Notes under the pieces: generated by a model
The model's database searches: none
Told to the model about the DNA's origin: nothing
The model's input: the letters and a program-made list of their open reading frames with translations, nothing else
Assembly (NCBI GenBank): GCA_000310025.1
Contig: FN649753.1
Location: forward strand, 979,985 to 1,043,984
Reading direction: 5' to 3'
Length of the DNA: 64,000 bases
Origin: Ectocarpus siliculosus
Taxonomy: Eukaryota > Sar > Phaeophyceae > Ectocarpales > Ectocarpaceae
Program-made: the position numbers and the translations under genes
Shown here: positions 10,823 to 23,000 of the stretch, one piece after another
How positions within the stretch are numbered: the first letter of the stretch is position 1
Layout: each line of letters starts with the position of its first letter

Positions 10823-13809
10823 ATGTGCATACAGAGCTGCCGGACCTTCCTTTGGGGAGGGGAGGGCTATCCTTCTTATGACGATGACGGCATTTGCTCC
10901 TGCGTCTGCAAGGACGACGACTGGTCAAATCTCAACATTTTCGGGCGGGCCTCGTGTGTGCCCCGCAAGGCTCACAACGTCTTCGGCTGGGTTGGGTTAG
11001 CCTTTTCAATGGCAGCTTTGTGCCATGTGGTGTACCAACTCAATCAGCAGGTGAACCAGCACTCGTGGCATGCAGTGAATGTGGCCTGCTATTTTGAGGC
11101 TTGTCACATATTCATGGATTCCCCCCCAGCCCTCCTCACGCCCACACCACAAGGTCTACCATCCGATACCCGGAGTCACCAGACACCCGATCTTGACAGG
11201 GACGTATACAATAGCAGTGGCCCACACATTCACACGTACAGGAGTTCCTAATAAGAAAGACAACGCACCCAGGAGACAGGTGAATCTACACAACGCATAC
11301 AAGCTACATTGTATGAATCCTATTCTGTGTGTGCGCTATCTTTGCGCTATCAAATATCAGCTGATTGTTTCAGAAAGGACTGTCGCTGTGAAAAGTAACG
11401 TGTGTACAATAGACTATCCCCGAGCTGTCGATCTGACCATCTGTACTTGCATAGCTTGTTCATTCGGCCGCTCCCCGAGAAAAGCCTGAAGAGCGAGTAA
11501 CCGTAGAACAATGCAAATAGCTGTTGTTGTACGCCACGTAAGGTACTGCGCAAAAACCAAAAGCCCAGCTCTCAACGAGTAGGTTGTGGCAGTCGGAACT
11601 GGTTAGTTGCAGCGGCAGGTACCAGGATCGATTTCCGTTAAGAAACTGTGGGGCGATAAAGAGTACTGTGTACGTACGCATCGCCAATGCATGTACGGAA
11701 AAGTCTGAAACACTAGCGACCAATGTTCCAAGCATTGCGCACCATTGCAACACCCCAATTTTCCGTCCACATGTCATCGTGCCTTGTACAGAGGATTATA
11801 GCCCTTGTTCAATCTTTTTTTTTTCTGTTTGGATAGGCAAAAATTGGCAATGCTTCACGTGGGTAGCGTGCACTGCCGCTGCTGAAATAGTTGTGTTTGC
11901 TGGCTTTACCCTAATGCCCATGTAGATACTTTAAACCGGGAAATCCAGGCCTACAAACTCATCGAGCTCACCGCCACAACGTGCAACGGAACGACGAGCA
12001 GTTCTGCCCGATGCCTCCACCCTCCTGGAGCACTGACTAACTTCAATGTCTCCCTGCCATCTGCTAAATGTTGTTTTTCTCACGGAATATTGCGCCACGA
12101 CACAACAAGCAGATCAAGTTCCACAGACAGCTGGCATCGGTCTCGACCGCGGCCGCCGAAAAATGTCGCCTGCAGTTCCACAGATCAGCACTCGCCGCAG
12201 CTGTGCTTAGCGGTGGATATTTCGCCATGGTACTTGCAGAAGACCTGCAGAGGTCGTTTGTGTTACTGGGCGTGCTCCAGATACCGGTCTGCATCAGCTC
12301 GGGCGTCTGTGTTGCGCGCATGTGGATCTACACGTACGTTCGTATATACAATTAGCTGGCGGTGTTGGGCGCCTGTGGGTAGTGCGCTTGGCTTTCAGAG
12401 CTTGGGGGTGGTGTCCTCTGCGTTTCTGAATTCAATACGCCACGCACCACGATTTTCCACAAAGCACTCGTCACCCGTTGTCCTTCAAGGCAAGGAATCT
12501 AGTCTATCCAACGATCGCAACCATGATCGCAATATTCGCTTCAACGCGATCCGTTCGTTACGTCGTCTTCCTGCAGAAGAAGTATCAGTAGGCACTCCAA
12601 TATAATGTTGGGTGAAGCCCACGCGGTATGACCACTGAATCCGAGAGAGCTCGGTATGATCACTACATCCAAGAGAGCTGCATATTGCATCACCCGCGCT
12701 TCCGATGAACCCTTACTTCTGATCGATGATTCGGATGGCTCAGGAATTCCAGCTACGACGCTTTTGTCGCCAAAATGCATCATTTCCACACCATCAGACG
12801 ACTGGCGCGGGGTCCGGCTCCGGAGATCACTGTCCTAGCTGGGAGGCCAAGAGCCCGCCGACATATCTATTATTCGAGTAGATCTACTCATTGTACTATT
12901 ATAGTTGCAAAGTCAGCGACTGACTGGTCAAACGGTGTAATTTTATCGAATACCTTCCTCCACGTCGGGCTCTCTCTCGTGATCGTCTTCGCGCACCACA
13001 GAAATGATCGCCGGTTGATGCAACGTTCTCCGGAGGTGCTCAGAATATGTCACTTCCTGGAATCCTCCCAGGGGCAAGCTGCGACCTACGGCCTCGTCTC
13101 CGTCGCCCCGACTGTTGCGATTGCTCTAGGTGCTTGGGGCCATCAAATCACGGCCATCAAAGTTGTTACGGCGGGGATACTTGCGTTATCGGGAGCCATG
13201 GTGGCGTCGTTCATGGTGTGCGGGAGATCTCTCATGCACGCGATAGATGAATCGATTCGGCAAAAGCAAGAGAACCAGGCGCAGCAGCAGGAAGTTCTAC
13301 GGCGAAAGGTACAGCACAAGAAGACGACGGGCGGGGTGGTACTAGAAGAGAAGGACGAGGAAGGAGCAAAGGCTGGAGAAACCTGCAGCGTCAGGATCAG
13401 CAGTAACAATACTCCCGTGGCAGACCGTGTGCTCTTGGCGGCGAGGACAAAGGTGCAAAGGGTGGTGCTTTTCGCCTTTTCAACGGTCGTTCAGGTCGAT
13501 GGACTGCTGCTCTTTGCCATCTGCAGCAAGTACGGAACCGCAGCACCACTGCTTCTGTTTGCCAGCCCTATCACCCTCGTGCCTCCGATTTGGAATATGA
13601 TCAACATCCAGCTGCACGCCGGGCGATCTAGGGCACGTCGCTGTTCGTCTGGAATGCTTATATCAACCGGTGATATAGTGAGCAACCGCGGCCGATCATG
13701 GTGGTGGTTCCGCGCGTTGTCGGGCATTCGGACCCCAACACTTCGCAAGCAGCTGCGCCAAGCCCACGTTGTTCCCTTCGAGGCACTTGCGGACATACCT
13801 ACGGAGTGA
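10823..13809 (+). CDS. 7TM receptor-like membrane protein, copy 2
   Basis: Not recognised as a named family. Exons 10823-11050, 12113-12333 and 13002-13809 join in phase (0, then 2) to give about 418 residues, and the parallel copy at 17062-23109 supports every border. A short Cys-rich N-terminus (CACVC-like cluster, WSNLN, CVPRKAH) is followed by TM1 (around FGWVGLAFSMAALCHVVY). TM2 and TM3 lie in exon 2, which ends just after CVARMWIY. TM4 and TM5, a long charged loop of about 80 residues rich in Gln, Glu and Lys, TM6 and TM7 (around LLLFASPITLVPPIWNMI) and a basic tail lie in exon 3. Seven hydrophobic spans with a long third inner loop are GPCR-shaped; function is unproven. A strong acceptor (CTCCTCCCACAG) precedes the ATG, so a further 5' exon is possible. 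The second intron carries about 240 bp absent from copy 3. Confidence 0.7.
12719..12955. mobile_element. About 240-bp insertion in intron 2 of 7TM copy 2
   Basis: Copy 3 reads CTACTTCCTCCTCG without a break at 22246-22260. Copy 2 is interrupted after TTACTTCT and resumes at CTTCCTCCACG. A CTTC-like duplication flanks the insert. No terminal inverted repeats or coding were seen, so the element type is unknown. It lies upstream of the acceptor, so it does not alter the protein. Confidence 0.5.
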
Positions 13810-13889
13810 TACCTCTTCGGTACATGGTACTGTCATCGGGCGTTGTTGTTGCTGTTGTTGTTGTTGTTGTTGTTTGGTCGCACCCGTTG

Positions 13890-14320
13890 ACATAGCGGCT
13901 GCGGCTCTGGCGCTGCTGCGGGCGCCTGTGTACATGAAAACCCTGCTTCGGCATTTCCGTTTTTCTGCGCACAACAAATAGGGGCAGACGTTTTCGTGAA
14001 GGGTGCACGAATTGCCCTCCCTGGCACCAACTTTGTTTGCCGGTGGATCGTTTTGGTGCTTGCAAAATTGTTGAATTGCAAGGCCCTCTAGCGGAAGGTA
14101 CAGAACTTTGATGGTGTAGCTGTCACAGCCGATGTACGGACGGCCCTGTGCCACTCGCGCAAGCCCGTCTTCTGCGATCGAATGGCGTGCACGTCACACG
14201 TCGTGGACAAGGCTAACCCACGCCGAAGCTGTCGGTGACTCGGCCATTTGAGGATGTACCTCTCAGGACGTTGCACTTTGGTCACGTAAAAACTTCCATC
14301 ATCACCTTGTCGCGCAAGGC
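13890..14320 (-). pseudogene. Conserved minus-strand segment downstream of 7TM copy 2
   Basis: Matches 23810-24220 in order (TTTTTCTGCGCAC, GAAGGGTG, GCCGGTGG, the stretch CGTCTTCTGCGATCGAATGG). Minus-strand frames show HSIAEDG.ARVA in both copies, but copy 3 then has a stop and frame changes. This reads as a decaying exon or gene fragment carried in the duplicated block. A (TTG)n run at 13842-13874 lies just before it. No family was recognised. Confidence 0.45.
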
Positions 14321-14351
14321 GATTAGCAACTGACACGAGTTAAATGTGAAG

Positions 14352-14352
14352 A

Positions 14353-14400
<48 letters not shown>

Positions 14401-14402
14401 CG
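14352..14402. repeat. (AAC)n microsatellite
   Basis: About 16 units of AAC/ACA. Similar tracts occur at 9197-9226, 13842-13874, 37144-37203, 38390-38470 and 52070-52125. Confidence 0.9.
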
Positions 14403-14818
14403 GCGAACAACTCGTTAAAGAAAACATCGGAGTCTTGACGGCCCTCCATGTCGGAAGTGTTCCTACATGTTCTTCGTAAGATCCCACCACCGTTGTCTTC
14501 AATTTGTTTTTATGCCTTGACAAGAGCTCGCCAAGCTCCACAACACCGTTTGGTAGGAAACAGCTTTTGGGCTTGAACTTCTTCTATTTGAAGCGGGCAG
14601 GTGTGGTGATGGAGGGCAGAACCAATAGATGCGGCTTCCAGGCGTGGGAAGTTTGCACGACTACCAGAAGCGATATGTTCGTTGTTTGTTGAACATTTTG
14701 ATTTAGGACTTTATCTCTTTCGACCAGGGTGGGCAAAGAGAGGGTAGCGCGCGAGCTCATCGCAATCTCTGAACCGTAAGGCAGGGGGGGGGGGGGCGGT
14801 ACGTGTTCAATTAACATC

Positions 14819-14950
14819 AACGGCGCTCAACAGCTGACCAATAGAAAGGGGGGTGCCAGCGGGTAAAGTCAATGTACTTGAGCCTGTGTTCGTTCCATTA
14901 CGCTGGCTTCCGTCTACACACCGTTCGGTGTTTCGTTTGACGTGTAACAG
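14819..14950 (-). repeat. CCAAT-bearing dispersed repeat with extended match to 6757-6890
   Basis: GGCGCTCAACAGCTGACCAATAGAAAG, read on the minus strand, corresponds to the core at 20781. The following 100 bases resemble 6790-6880 (CTGGTTCCAGTCTGCACAC versus CTGGCTTCCGTCTACACAC), so the repeat unit is longer than the core. Confidence 0.45.
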
Positions 14951-14956
14951 AGTGTA

Positions 14957-15278
14957 CCGGTCGCCCCGGTGGTCTAGTTGGTACCCTCAAAACATTCTAG
15001 TCGCCGGGTTAGGGGTGTGTTCGAATCCCTGTGTAAGCGAGCCTTTTCTTGCAAGAAGGGAGTTTTTCGCTCTCTTCCGTTCCTGGTTGTGGAAAGCGCT
15101 GTAGTTCGTGCGTACACCTTGAGGGAGAAGAGAATGCTGCACTCCTTGTGGCGTACGAAACGAAGGGAAGCTTCGAAGGAGGGGGGTGGGCAGGGGCCTC
15201 AGGGGGAGGAACCTTTCCCCGTGATCACGGATTGGAGCTCCTACCCGGCAGGAGAGCTGTGAGCCCTGATTGAAACTG
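14957..15278 (+). mobile_element. tRNA-derived SINE, copy 1 (diverged)
   Basis: The head contains a tRNA-like box A (GGTGGTCTAGTTGGTA) and, about 40 bases on, a box B (TTCGAATCC), the internal pol III promoter arrangement. The body follows the other copies: AAGCGAGC, TTTTCTTGCAA, GTTCGTG.GTACAC, GAGGGAGAAGAGA, then GAGCTGTGAGCCCTGATT near the 3' end. The A-tail seen at 23586 is not preserved here. Confidence 0.72.
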
Positions 15279-15289
15279 TTTTGGTATTT

Positions 15290-17061
15290 GGAGGTAGACA
15301 TGTGATCGTGGTTGACCATGGTTGTTTGGCGTCGTCAGATGCCATGACGTGACGTCATGCTAGTTAGGGCTCTATGCCGAGGCATGTGCCCTTCTATTCA
15401 ATGTGCGTACGATCCGTCCGGTGATCACGTGTGCTTGGGATCTTCTTGTGAGAGTTGGCTTGGAAAGCGTTAATAATGGGGAGTTTTGGAAATGTGTTTC
15501 GTTTTGGTCAGACAAAATTGCCCAGACAAAATTGCCCAGACAAAAATTGGCATCAAAAAGACCCGATAGAGGCTCAGATTTTTGTCGGCATGACGTGGCA
15601 ACGGCCCCCCGCTGATTGGCCCAAAGACAGACTCGCTCGCGCCGTTCCCCACGCCGCTCCTCGCTTTTGCCTTCCCAAGAAAGTTAATTGGTTTGCCTGG
15701 TTGACTGCTGCCATCTATCATCCAAGGTGCCAGGAGCATCTAGAGGGGGTGTTGTCACCGCGGAGAAACACCCTGCAAAGGCTTCTTGCAAGCAAACTCT
15801 CAGCCGCCCATATGGTCTCGTGTTTCGATCAAGCGAAAGAGGCGGCGGTTCAGCAGCAGTTAGCTATATAGCTGCAGCAGCAACAGCAGCTTCGACCTAG
15901 AACAATCACCCCTCACACAGCTATTTTTTAAGCAGTATTCCAAACCGCAACAACAGCTGTGTAGAGGAGGTGGCGCCAATAGAGCGTAGTGTTTGTGGTA
16001 CTTGGATACGAGTCCGATCTGTGCATCCTCTGTGGGGGATACGCGTATAGGAATTATGGGTGTGAAGGGTATGTATGCTGTTGGGGTCCAAGTGCGACCC
16101 CCCCGAGAGAGCACACGGTGGTGTGGCTCCTGGCACTTGCCTGAGGGGCTTGCGTGTAGGATACCACTTGCTTGAGGGGCGAGCACTCCATGTCGTAGGT
16201 AGTGCGACCAGCTTGCCTGAGGAAGGGCTTGCGTGTCATAATAATACATGGTCCTAAACTTCCGAAACGATCTAATGCAGAGAAAGAGGAACGAAAGCAC
16301 TAACAACCGCACCTATTCGGACAAGAGAGTTCCACACAGCTCAAGGTGATTGATTCTGAAGGAAAGGGTCAAATCTCATTACAAAAGTGATACAATAGCG
16401 CAAAACTACAGTACTGCGGCGGTACAAAAACACCTGGGTCACATAGACAGGAGGAAGGTCACACACGGGAACCCCATTCATGTTTTTCGGTACTCACTCG
16501 CGTTCCTTCTGCGGTGTCTGCCGTACTTTGGTCATTGTTATGGCGAGAATGGTTCAGCGGAATCTTTCCTTCCCTTGTCGACGGTGAAGTCGAAGCTCAT
16601 ACTCTCGAGTTACATAGCTACAGTAGTTTAACTCCAGAAAGAGGATCGAACTCACCACCTGCTGCTGCGGGGCGACCGGGGGAAAATTAGCACACGATTT
16701 TGAATGTACCCGAGTTTCGAGTTATACCGTGAGAACACGATGACACTTCTATATCTCTCTGTCGGCGTGGAGGGCTACAGGGTGGCAACTGAACGGCTTG
16801 CCACCTCACCCAGCCATTGCACATAGACTACGATATCTGAAACTGTGGGTATATCTCGAATGGGTAGTCTTTCTGTGTATTGCAATGATCATCCGATCAT
16901 CCCATCATCCCCACACACAACTCATGAAACGGCACGAGTTACGCCGCCGAACCGCTGTCTGGTATCTATCCTATCCTCGAAACTCGAAAATTGCACACAA
17001 CAAATATATGCACGTATGCAATACCAGAGAACATTGTTCTTCGCCTCCTCCCACAGCCATC
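15290..17061. other. Intergenic region between SINE copy 1 and 7TM copy 3
   Basis: A plus-strand open frame at 15455-15871 (138 residues) begins in an ACAAAATTGCCCAG-type tandem repeat and ends in a poly-Gln-like run; I do not recognise it and do not call it a gene. 16130-16240 has imperfect repeats around CTTGCCTGAGG. 16400-16640 resembles 6840-7060. Nothing else could be supported. Confidence 0.4.
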
Positions 17062-20000
17062 ATGTGCATACAGAGCTGCCGGACCTTCCTTTGGGGAGGG
17101 GAGGGCTATCCCACTTACGATGATGACGGCATTTGCGCCTGCGTCTGCAAGGACGACGACTGGTCAAATCTCAACATTTTCGGGCTGGCCTCGTGTGTGC
17201 CCCGCAAGGCTCACGACGTCTTCGGCTGGGTTGGGTTAGCCTTTTCAATGGCAGCTTTATGCCATGTGGTGTACCAACTCAATCAGCAGGTGAACCAGCA
17301 CTCGTGGCGTGCAGTGAATGTGGCCTGCTATTTTGAAGCTTGTCGCATGTTCATGGATTCCCCCCCAGCCCTCCTCACGCCCACACCACAAGGTCTACCA
17401 TCCGATACCCGGAGTCACCAGACACCCGACCTTGACAGGGGTGCATACAATAGCAGTGGCTCTCACACACACACACACAGGAGTTCATGCGACAGTGTGC
17501 CATATGGTGGAGGCAGCTTTAAAAAAGGTAGGATCGCAGGAAACGTCAATGAGAAGGGCGTTGATTCGATTTTTTCTTTTTTTTTTGTCTTCACGTCAAA
17601 TCAGCGCTCACAGCACTATTATAGTGCCGTTTACTCCAACCCGTGGTCACACAGAAGAGCTCCTCTCTACCCTGCCCTCCTGCGTTACTTTGCCTTCGAT
17701 TTTTAATGCGAGAAGAGTTCAGCACTCTCTTCCCTCTGTGTACACACGAACTAGCGGCCAGAAGCGGAAGCGAGAGAAAAACTCACTTTGCAAGAAAAGC
17801 TCGCTCACGCCGGGATTCGAACCCCTGACCTGACCTCTAGAAGGTTTCCAGGATACCAACTAGATCTTGGGGATGTAGGCTTGTGGATGTTGACGATTGT
17901 CCCGTATCGGTTCTCGAAGAGGTGTTGTAGATTGTCGTCGAACATATGTCCTAATTTGTTCTTGAGTTGGTGCGTGCTCTCTCCGCAGTGTGTCGCGCGA
18001 GCAGAACAAACCCTATGCAGCAATGGCCACTGATGTACATAAGCAGAGCACCCGATTGTGCAATCTTATAGTCACAGGTCAAAGGCAAAATTCAAGTGCT
18101 GCGTGTGAGCCTGTACGTGTCCTGTACAGCTGCAGCGCGGCGTACCAACTCACTTGTTGTGCCGCTGGACTCTTAATACGAGAGGCTTGGCTCTGAGTAC
18201 GCAGGAAGTCCGAAGGAAAAGAAGATGGTGTGGTGGAAATGTAGTTACTTGATCAATCAGTGGAGACCAGAAATAATGTAGAGAAACAGAGGGGTAGTGA
18301 ACCCCAGAGAAGTAGAGAGGTTGAGAAACCCCAAAGAAGCAGAGTGAGAGGATGGGGCGAGTACGCGCTCATCCTCGAAATCATGGAATCACACCTATCC
18401 GACAACGTCGACCAATCACACGTGTTCAGAATATGGTACTGGTAAGCTACGATACGTTTCTGGAAAGATGACTTCAACACCATGCTCTCGAAAATGTGCC
18501 ACGTATGCACATCAAGTATTGTACTTGCACGCACAAGTGATTACTTGCACTGACGTACGACAAACCGCAGAATACAGCTTCAACAATTAATTGAACTAAT
18601 GTACTTTCCAAATTCGACTGCTGAGCGCATACAAATATTAATATTCATTTATTCAAGCACGCAAGTCTGAGTTACTTGCGGCGGTACATATCATTTCATA
18701 CACGCAAGTCAGAGGCACTTGCGACAACTACCCGATGCATATATATTTCCGAGCACGCAAGTCTGAGCTACTTGCACTATGACATATTTATTTCTGGAAA
18801 TCTAGGCTATGCAGAATATTTCTGGATATGAAACACAGAACATCAACCATGTCTCCATATTCCGAGTATGACAGACCATACGGAATTTTACATACTACAT
18901 GACATACCGACATCGACAATGTTTGAACTAGTCAAACTGACTACTTAATGCTGAAGCTACGGTCGTGCCAAATATTCCAACACTAGACCACCGGGGCGAC
19001 CGGCCACCTTGGAGGAAGCAAAAGGAAAAGGAGTTTAACCGTGGCTGACAACGCCAAAGGACTTTCAGCAGGCGAACGAATGCTACCTGCCCTTTATCGT
19101 GAATCAATCGGTCGTGCTGGGGAGTCACAACCGAACTGACTGTGACGCAGGTAGACTTTGGAGTGAGGGTGCATCGTCACCGTGCAAGGAACGGTTGAGC
19201 CGACCCCACTCCCTGGTCTGCACGAAGACCAGTGCCTCAACCTTCCTGCACAACAGGATGGTTCGCGTGATGTTGAAGGCATTTTTATGTTACGGCTAAA
19301 TAGTTTATGGTTACAGGGGGTTGCACCCTTCGGGGTTAGCGTTGTTGCCATAGGGTGGTGTTGACAGTTCTGTACGTTTGCGGGACCCCTTGTCTCGAGC
19401 TTCGTGTCGCACACGAAGCTCACTTCCCTGTTGGCATTCCAGTGCTCAGCAATAATCAAAAGTGCAAACCGTATCCACGACCGGAGACCTTCTCCACGCT
19501 CCACAAGCCTCCTTCTAGGCTTTCTCTACCGCTGTTCAAGCGCGCATCTTCGAACTCGGTACCGATCGAGAGGCTGCTACCATCAGGTCGGTAGGTTTTG
19601 GTAACCATACCTGGAAGCGTGATTTCCTTCCCATACACACAACCATGTACTTGTGGCCACGAATTGCCACAAACACATGCCTAGCGAGACCCACTCAAGT
19701 CACGAGATCTAGCCCAAATCAGAGCCTCTCTTCCCGTCACAATTACGCGAATGTCACATGCCAGTCGCTGTCGAAGACTCTTCCCCATTTACCACAGGTA
19801 CTGGTAGGGGAAAGGGCTCTATAAGATAGATTTGGTGGTCCGCCCAGGATTACATGCAGGAGATAAAGAAGAGGAACTCTGCACCAAGTCCATTCTTCTT
19901 GTAGATGTAACAAAAGTAAATCCATCCGCAGGTCGAAGCATCGACAAGTCGATCGAGATCCAAAAGTCAGGATCTGCCCTCGAAGATCGAGCTGCAAGCA

Positions 20001-23000
20001 AGGGAAATCACTATGCGGGAACTTTCAACCCGTCCAGATCTATCTACCCTCCTTACTGCTGCTTTTTCAATGTATGGTGGTCTTGGCAAAGGCACAAATC
20101 GACTTATCGTAGCCATCGCCAACCACTTGGCATATGAAGCCTTTTGCAAGGGGAATTTCGACGACGAAACAGCCTTGCTTCGCCTACCTCAAGACTTTTC
20201 ATACCAATAGGATTCGGAGACGGTTTACCTTCGAGCTGGCTTGCTTTCTGTCAGTACGAACTGGTGATGTTTTCAAACGTCATGGACTACTTATTGATCA
20301 GTTTTCCACCACGGCCAATAGGTTGAGATCTCGGTAGTGGTGCAGATAGAAACGACCAGGATGGCAATGAGGGGTATTCGTTTGGCAGCGATGAACGAGG
20401 AGGAGAGGGAACGGGACGAGAACAAGACAGAGAACAAAACAGCAGTCGAGGAGGTAATCATGGCGTGGAAGAGAGCAAGAACTTCGAGCCAGATGGCCTT
20501 CCCCACCACAAACGACGCAGGGCCAGAGAAGAAAAGTCCAAAAGTTGCCGTCAAAACGATAATGAGAACGCGGAGTTAAATGCAAGGAGGAGGATGGTGA
20601 AAGCACTCCAAAACGAACTCGAGTGCAAGGTAGAAGCCTTCGTAGACGTGTGCAGTTTTCTTCTGTTGCTACCGTTTCTGTCTTTGGTCATGAGAATAGA
20701 TTAGTCTCCCCCATGCCTCACCCTCACGGGGTCTCAGTTAATGGCGGCATGTAGAAGTGTTTGGTGTTTTCAACCGCACTGAGACTGACGTCTTTTCATT
20801 GGTCAGCCGGTTAGCGCGGTCGGTGCCAATACTAAAAGCACACAGGAGTTCCTAATACGAAAGACACACTCAGGAGACAGGTGAATCTACGCAACACCAA
20901 CAAGCTACATTGTATTCCATTCTGTGATAATAACAGCCGGTCGTTTGAGAGAGGCCTGTCGCTGTGAAAACTAAAAGTGTGTAGACTATCCCCGAGCTGT
21001 CGATCTGACCATCTGTACTTGCACAGCTTCTTCATTCGGCCCCTCCCCGAGAAAGGACTGACGAGGGAGCAACCATAGAACAAGGCCAATAGCTGTTGTT
21101 GTACGCCACGTAAGGTACTGCGCAAAAGCCCAGCTCTCTATGAGTAGGTTGTGACAGTCGTACGTGGTTAGTTACAGCGCCAGTACCAGGATCCCCGCCA
21201 AGAAATTGTCGGGCGATAAAGCGTACCGTGTACGTACGCGTGCGCCAATGCATGTACGGAAAGTCTGAAACACTAGTGACCAATGTTGCTGGCCATGCGC
21301 ACCACTACAACACCCCAATTTTCCGTTCGACATGTCATGACGTCTTGTACAGAGGATGAGTAGCGCTTCGCGTGGGCAACGTGCACTGCCGCTGCTGAAA
21401 CATTGTGTGTGCTGGATAAAATTAATGCTCATGTAGATACTTTAAAAACCGGGAATCCGGGCCTACAAATTCGTCGAGCTCGCCGCCAAAACGTGCGACC
21501 GAACGACGAGCATGTTCTGCCCGATGCCTCCCCCGGTATAGTCCACCCTCCTGGAGCACTGACTAACTACGACGTCTGCCTGCCGTCTGCTACATGTTGT
21601 TTTTTCTCACGAATTGTTGCGCCACGGCACAACAAGCAGATCAAGTTCCACAGACGGCTGGCATCGGCCTCGACCGCGGCCGCCGAAAAATGTCGCCTGC
21701 ACTTCCACAGATCAGCACTTGCCGCAGCTCTGCTTAGCGGTGGATACTTCGCCATGGTACTTGCAGACGACCTGCAGATGTCGTTTGTGTTGCTGAGCGT
21801 GCTCCAGATACCGGTCTGCATCAGCGCGGCCGTCTGTGCTGCCCGCATGTGGATCTACACGTACGTTCGTAGATGCAATTAGCTGACGTTGTTGGGCGCT
21901 GGTGGGTGGCGCGCTTAGCTTTCAGAGCTTGGGGGTAGTGTCCTATGTATCTGTAACCATTACGCCACGCACCACGATTTACCGCAAAGCACCCACCACC
22001 TGGTACTGTCCCTCAGCTCAAAACAAGGAATCTAAAAACTGTTCACCTATGCAAAGATCGCAATAATCGCTTCCAAGCAATCTGTTCATTTCGTCGTAAT
22101 AATGCAGAAGAAGTACCAGTAGGCGCAATACCGATTGTAATATTGGGTGAAGCCCACGCGGCATCACCACTGAATCCGAGAGATCCCGGTACGATGACTA
22201 CATCCAAGAGAGCTTCATATTGCATCAGCCGCGCTCCCCATGAACCCCTACTTCCTCCTCGTTGGGCTCTCTCTCGTGATCGTCTTCGCGCACCACAGAA
22301 ACGATCGCTTGTTAATGCAACGATCCCCGGAGGTGCTCAGGATATGTCACTTCCTGGAATCCTCCCGAGGGCAAGCTGCGACCTACGGCCTCGTCTCCGT
22401 CGCCCCGACTGTTGCAGGTGCCCTAGGTGTTTGGGGCCATCAAATCACGGCCATCAAAGTTATTTCGGCTGGGATAATTACGCTTTCGATTTCTTTGATG
22501 GCATCTTTCTGGTTGTGCGGGAGATCTCTCATGCACGCGATAGATGAATCGATTTGGCAAAAGCAAGAGCACCTGGCGCAGCAGGAGGAAGTTCTACGGC
22601 GAAAGGTACAGCACAAGAAGACGACGGGCGGGGTGGTACTAGAAGAGGGGGAAGAGGAAGGAGCAAAGGCTGGAGAAACCTGCAGCATCAGGATCAGGAG
22701 CAGCGATACTCCCGTGGCAGACTTTGCGCTCTTGGCGGCGAGGACAAAGGTGCAAAGGGTGATTATTTTCGCCTTTGCGGTGCTCTTTCAGGTCGAAGGG
22801 CTACTGCTCTTTGCCATCTGCAGCAAGTACGGAACCGCGGCACCACTGCTTCTGTTTGCCAGCCCTATCACCCTCGTGCCTCCGATTTGGAATATGATCA
22901 ACATCCAGCTGCACGCCGGGCGATCTAGGGCACGCAGCTATACGTCTGGAATGCTGAAATCTACGGGTGATATAGTGAGCAGCCGCGGTCGATCATGGTG

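Noticed and set aside
15455-15871. A 138-residue gene
   Set aside because: Begins in a short tandem repeat and ends in a CAG run; no motif and no paralogue.
19456-19680. Minus-strand exon with a CVCGN start
   Set aside because: About 75 protein-like codons, but the possible acceptor has no pyrimidine tract and no neighbouring exon was found.
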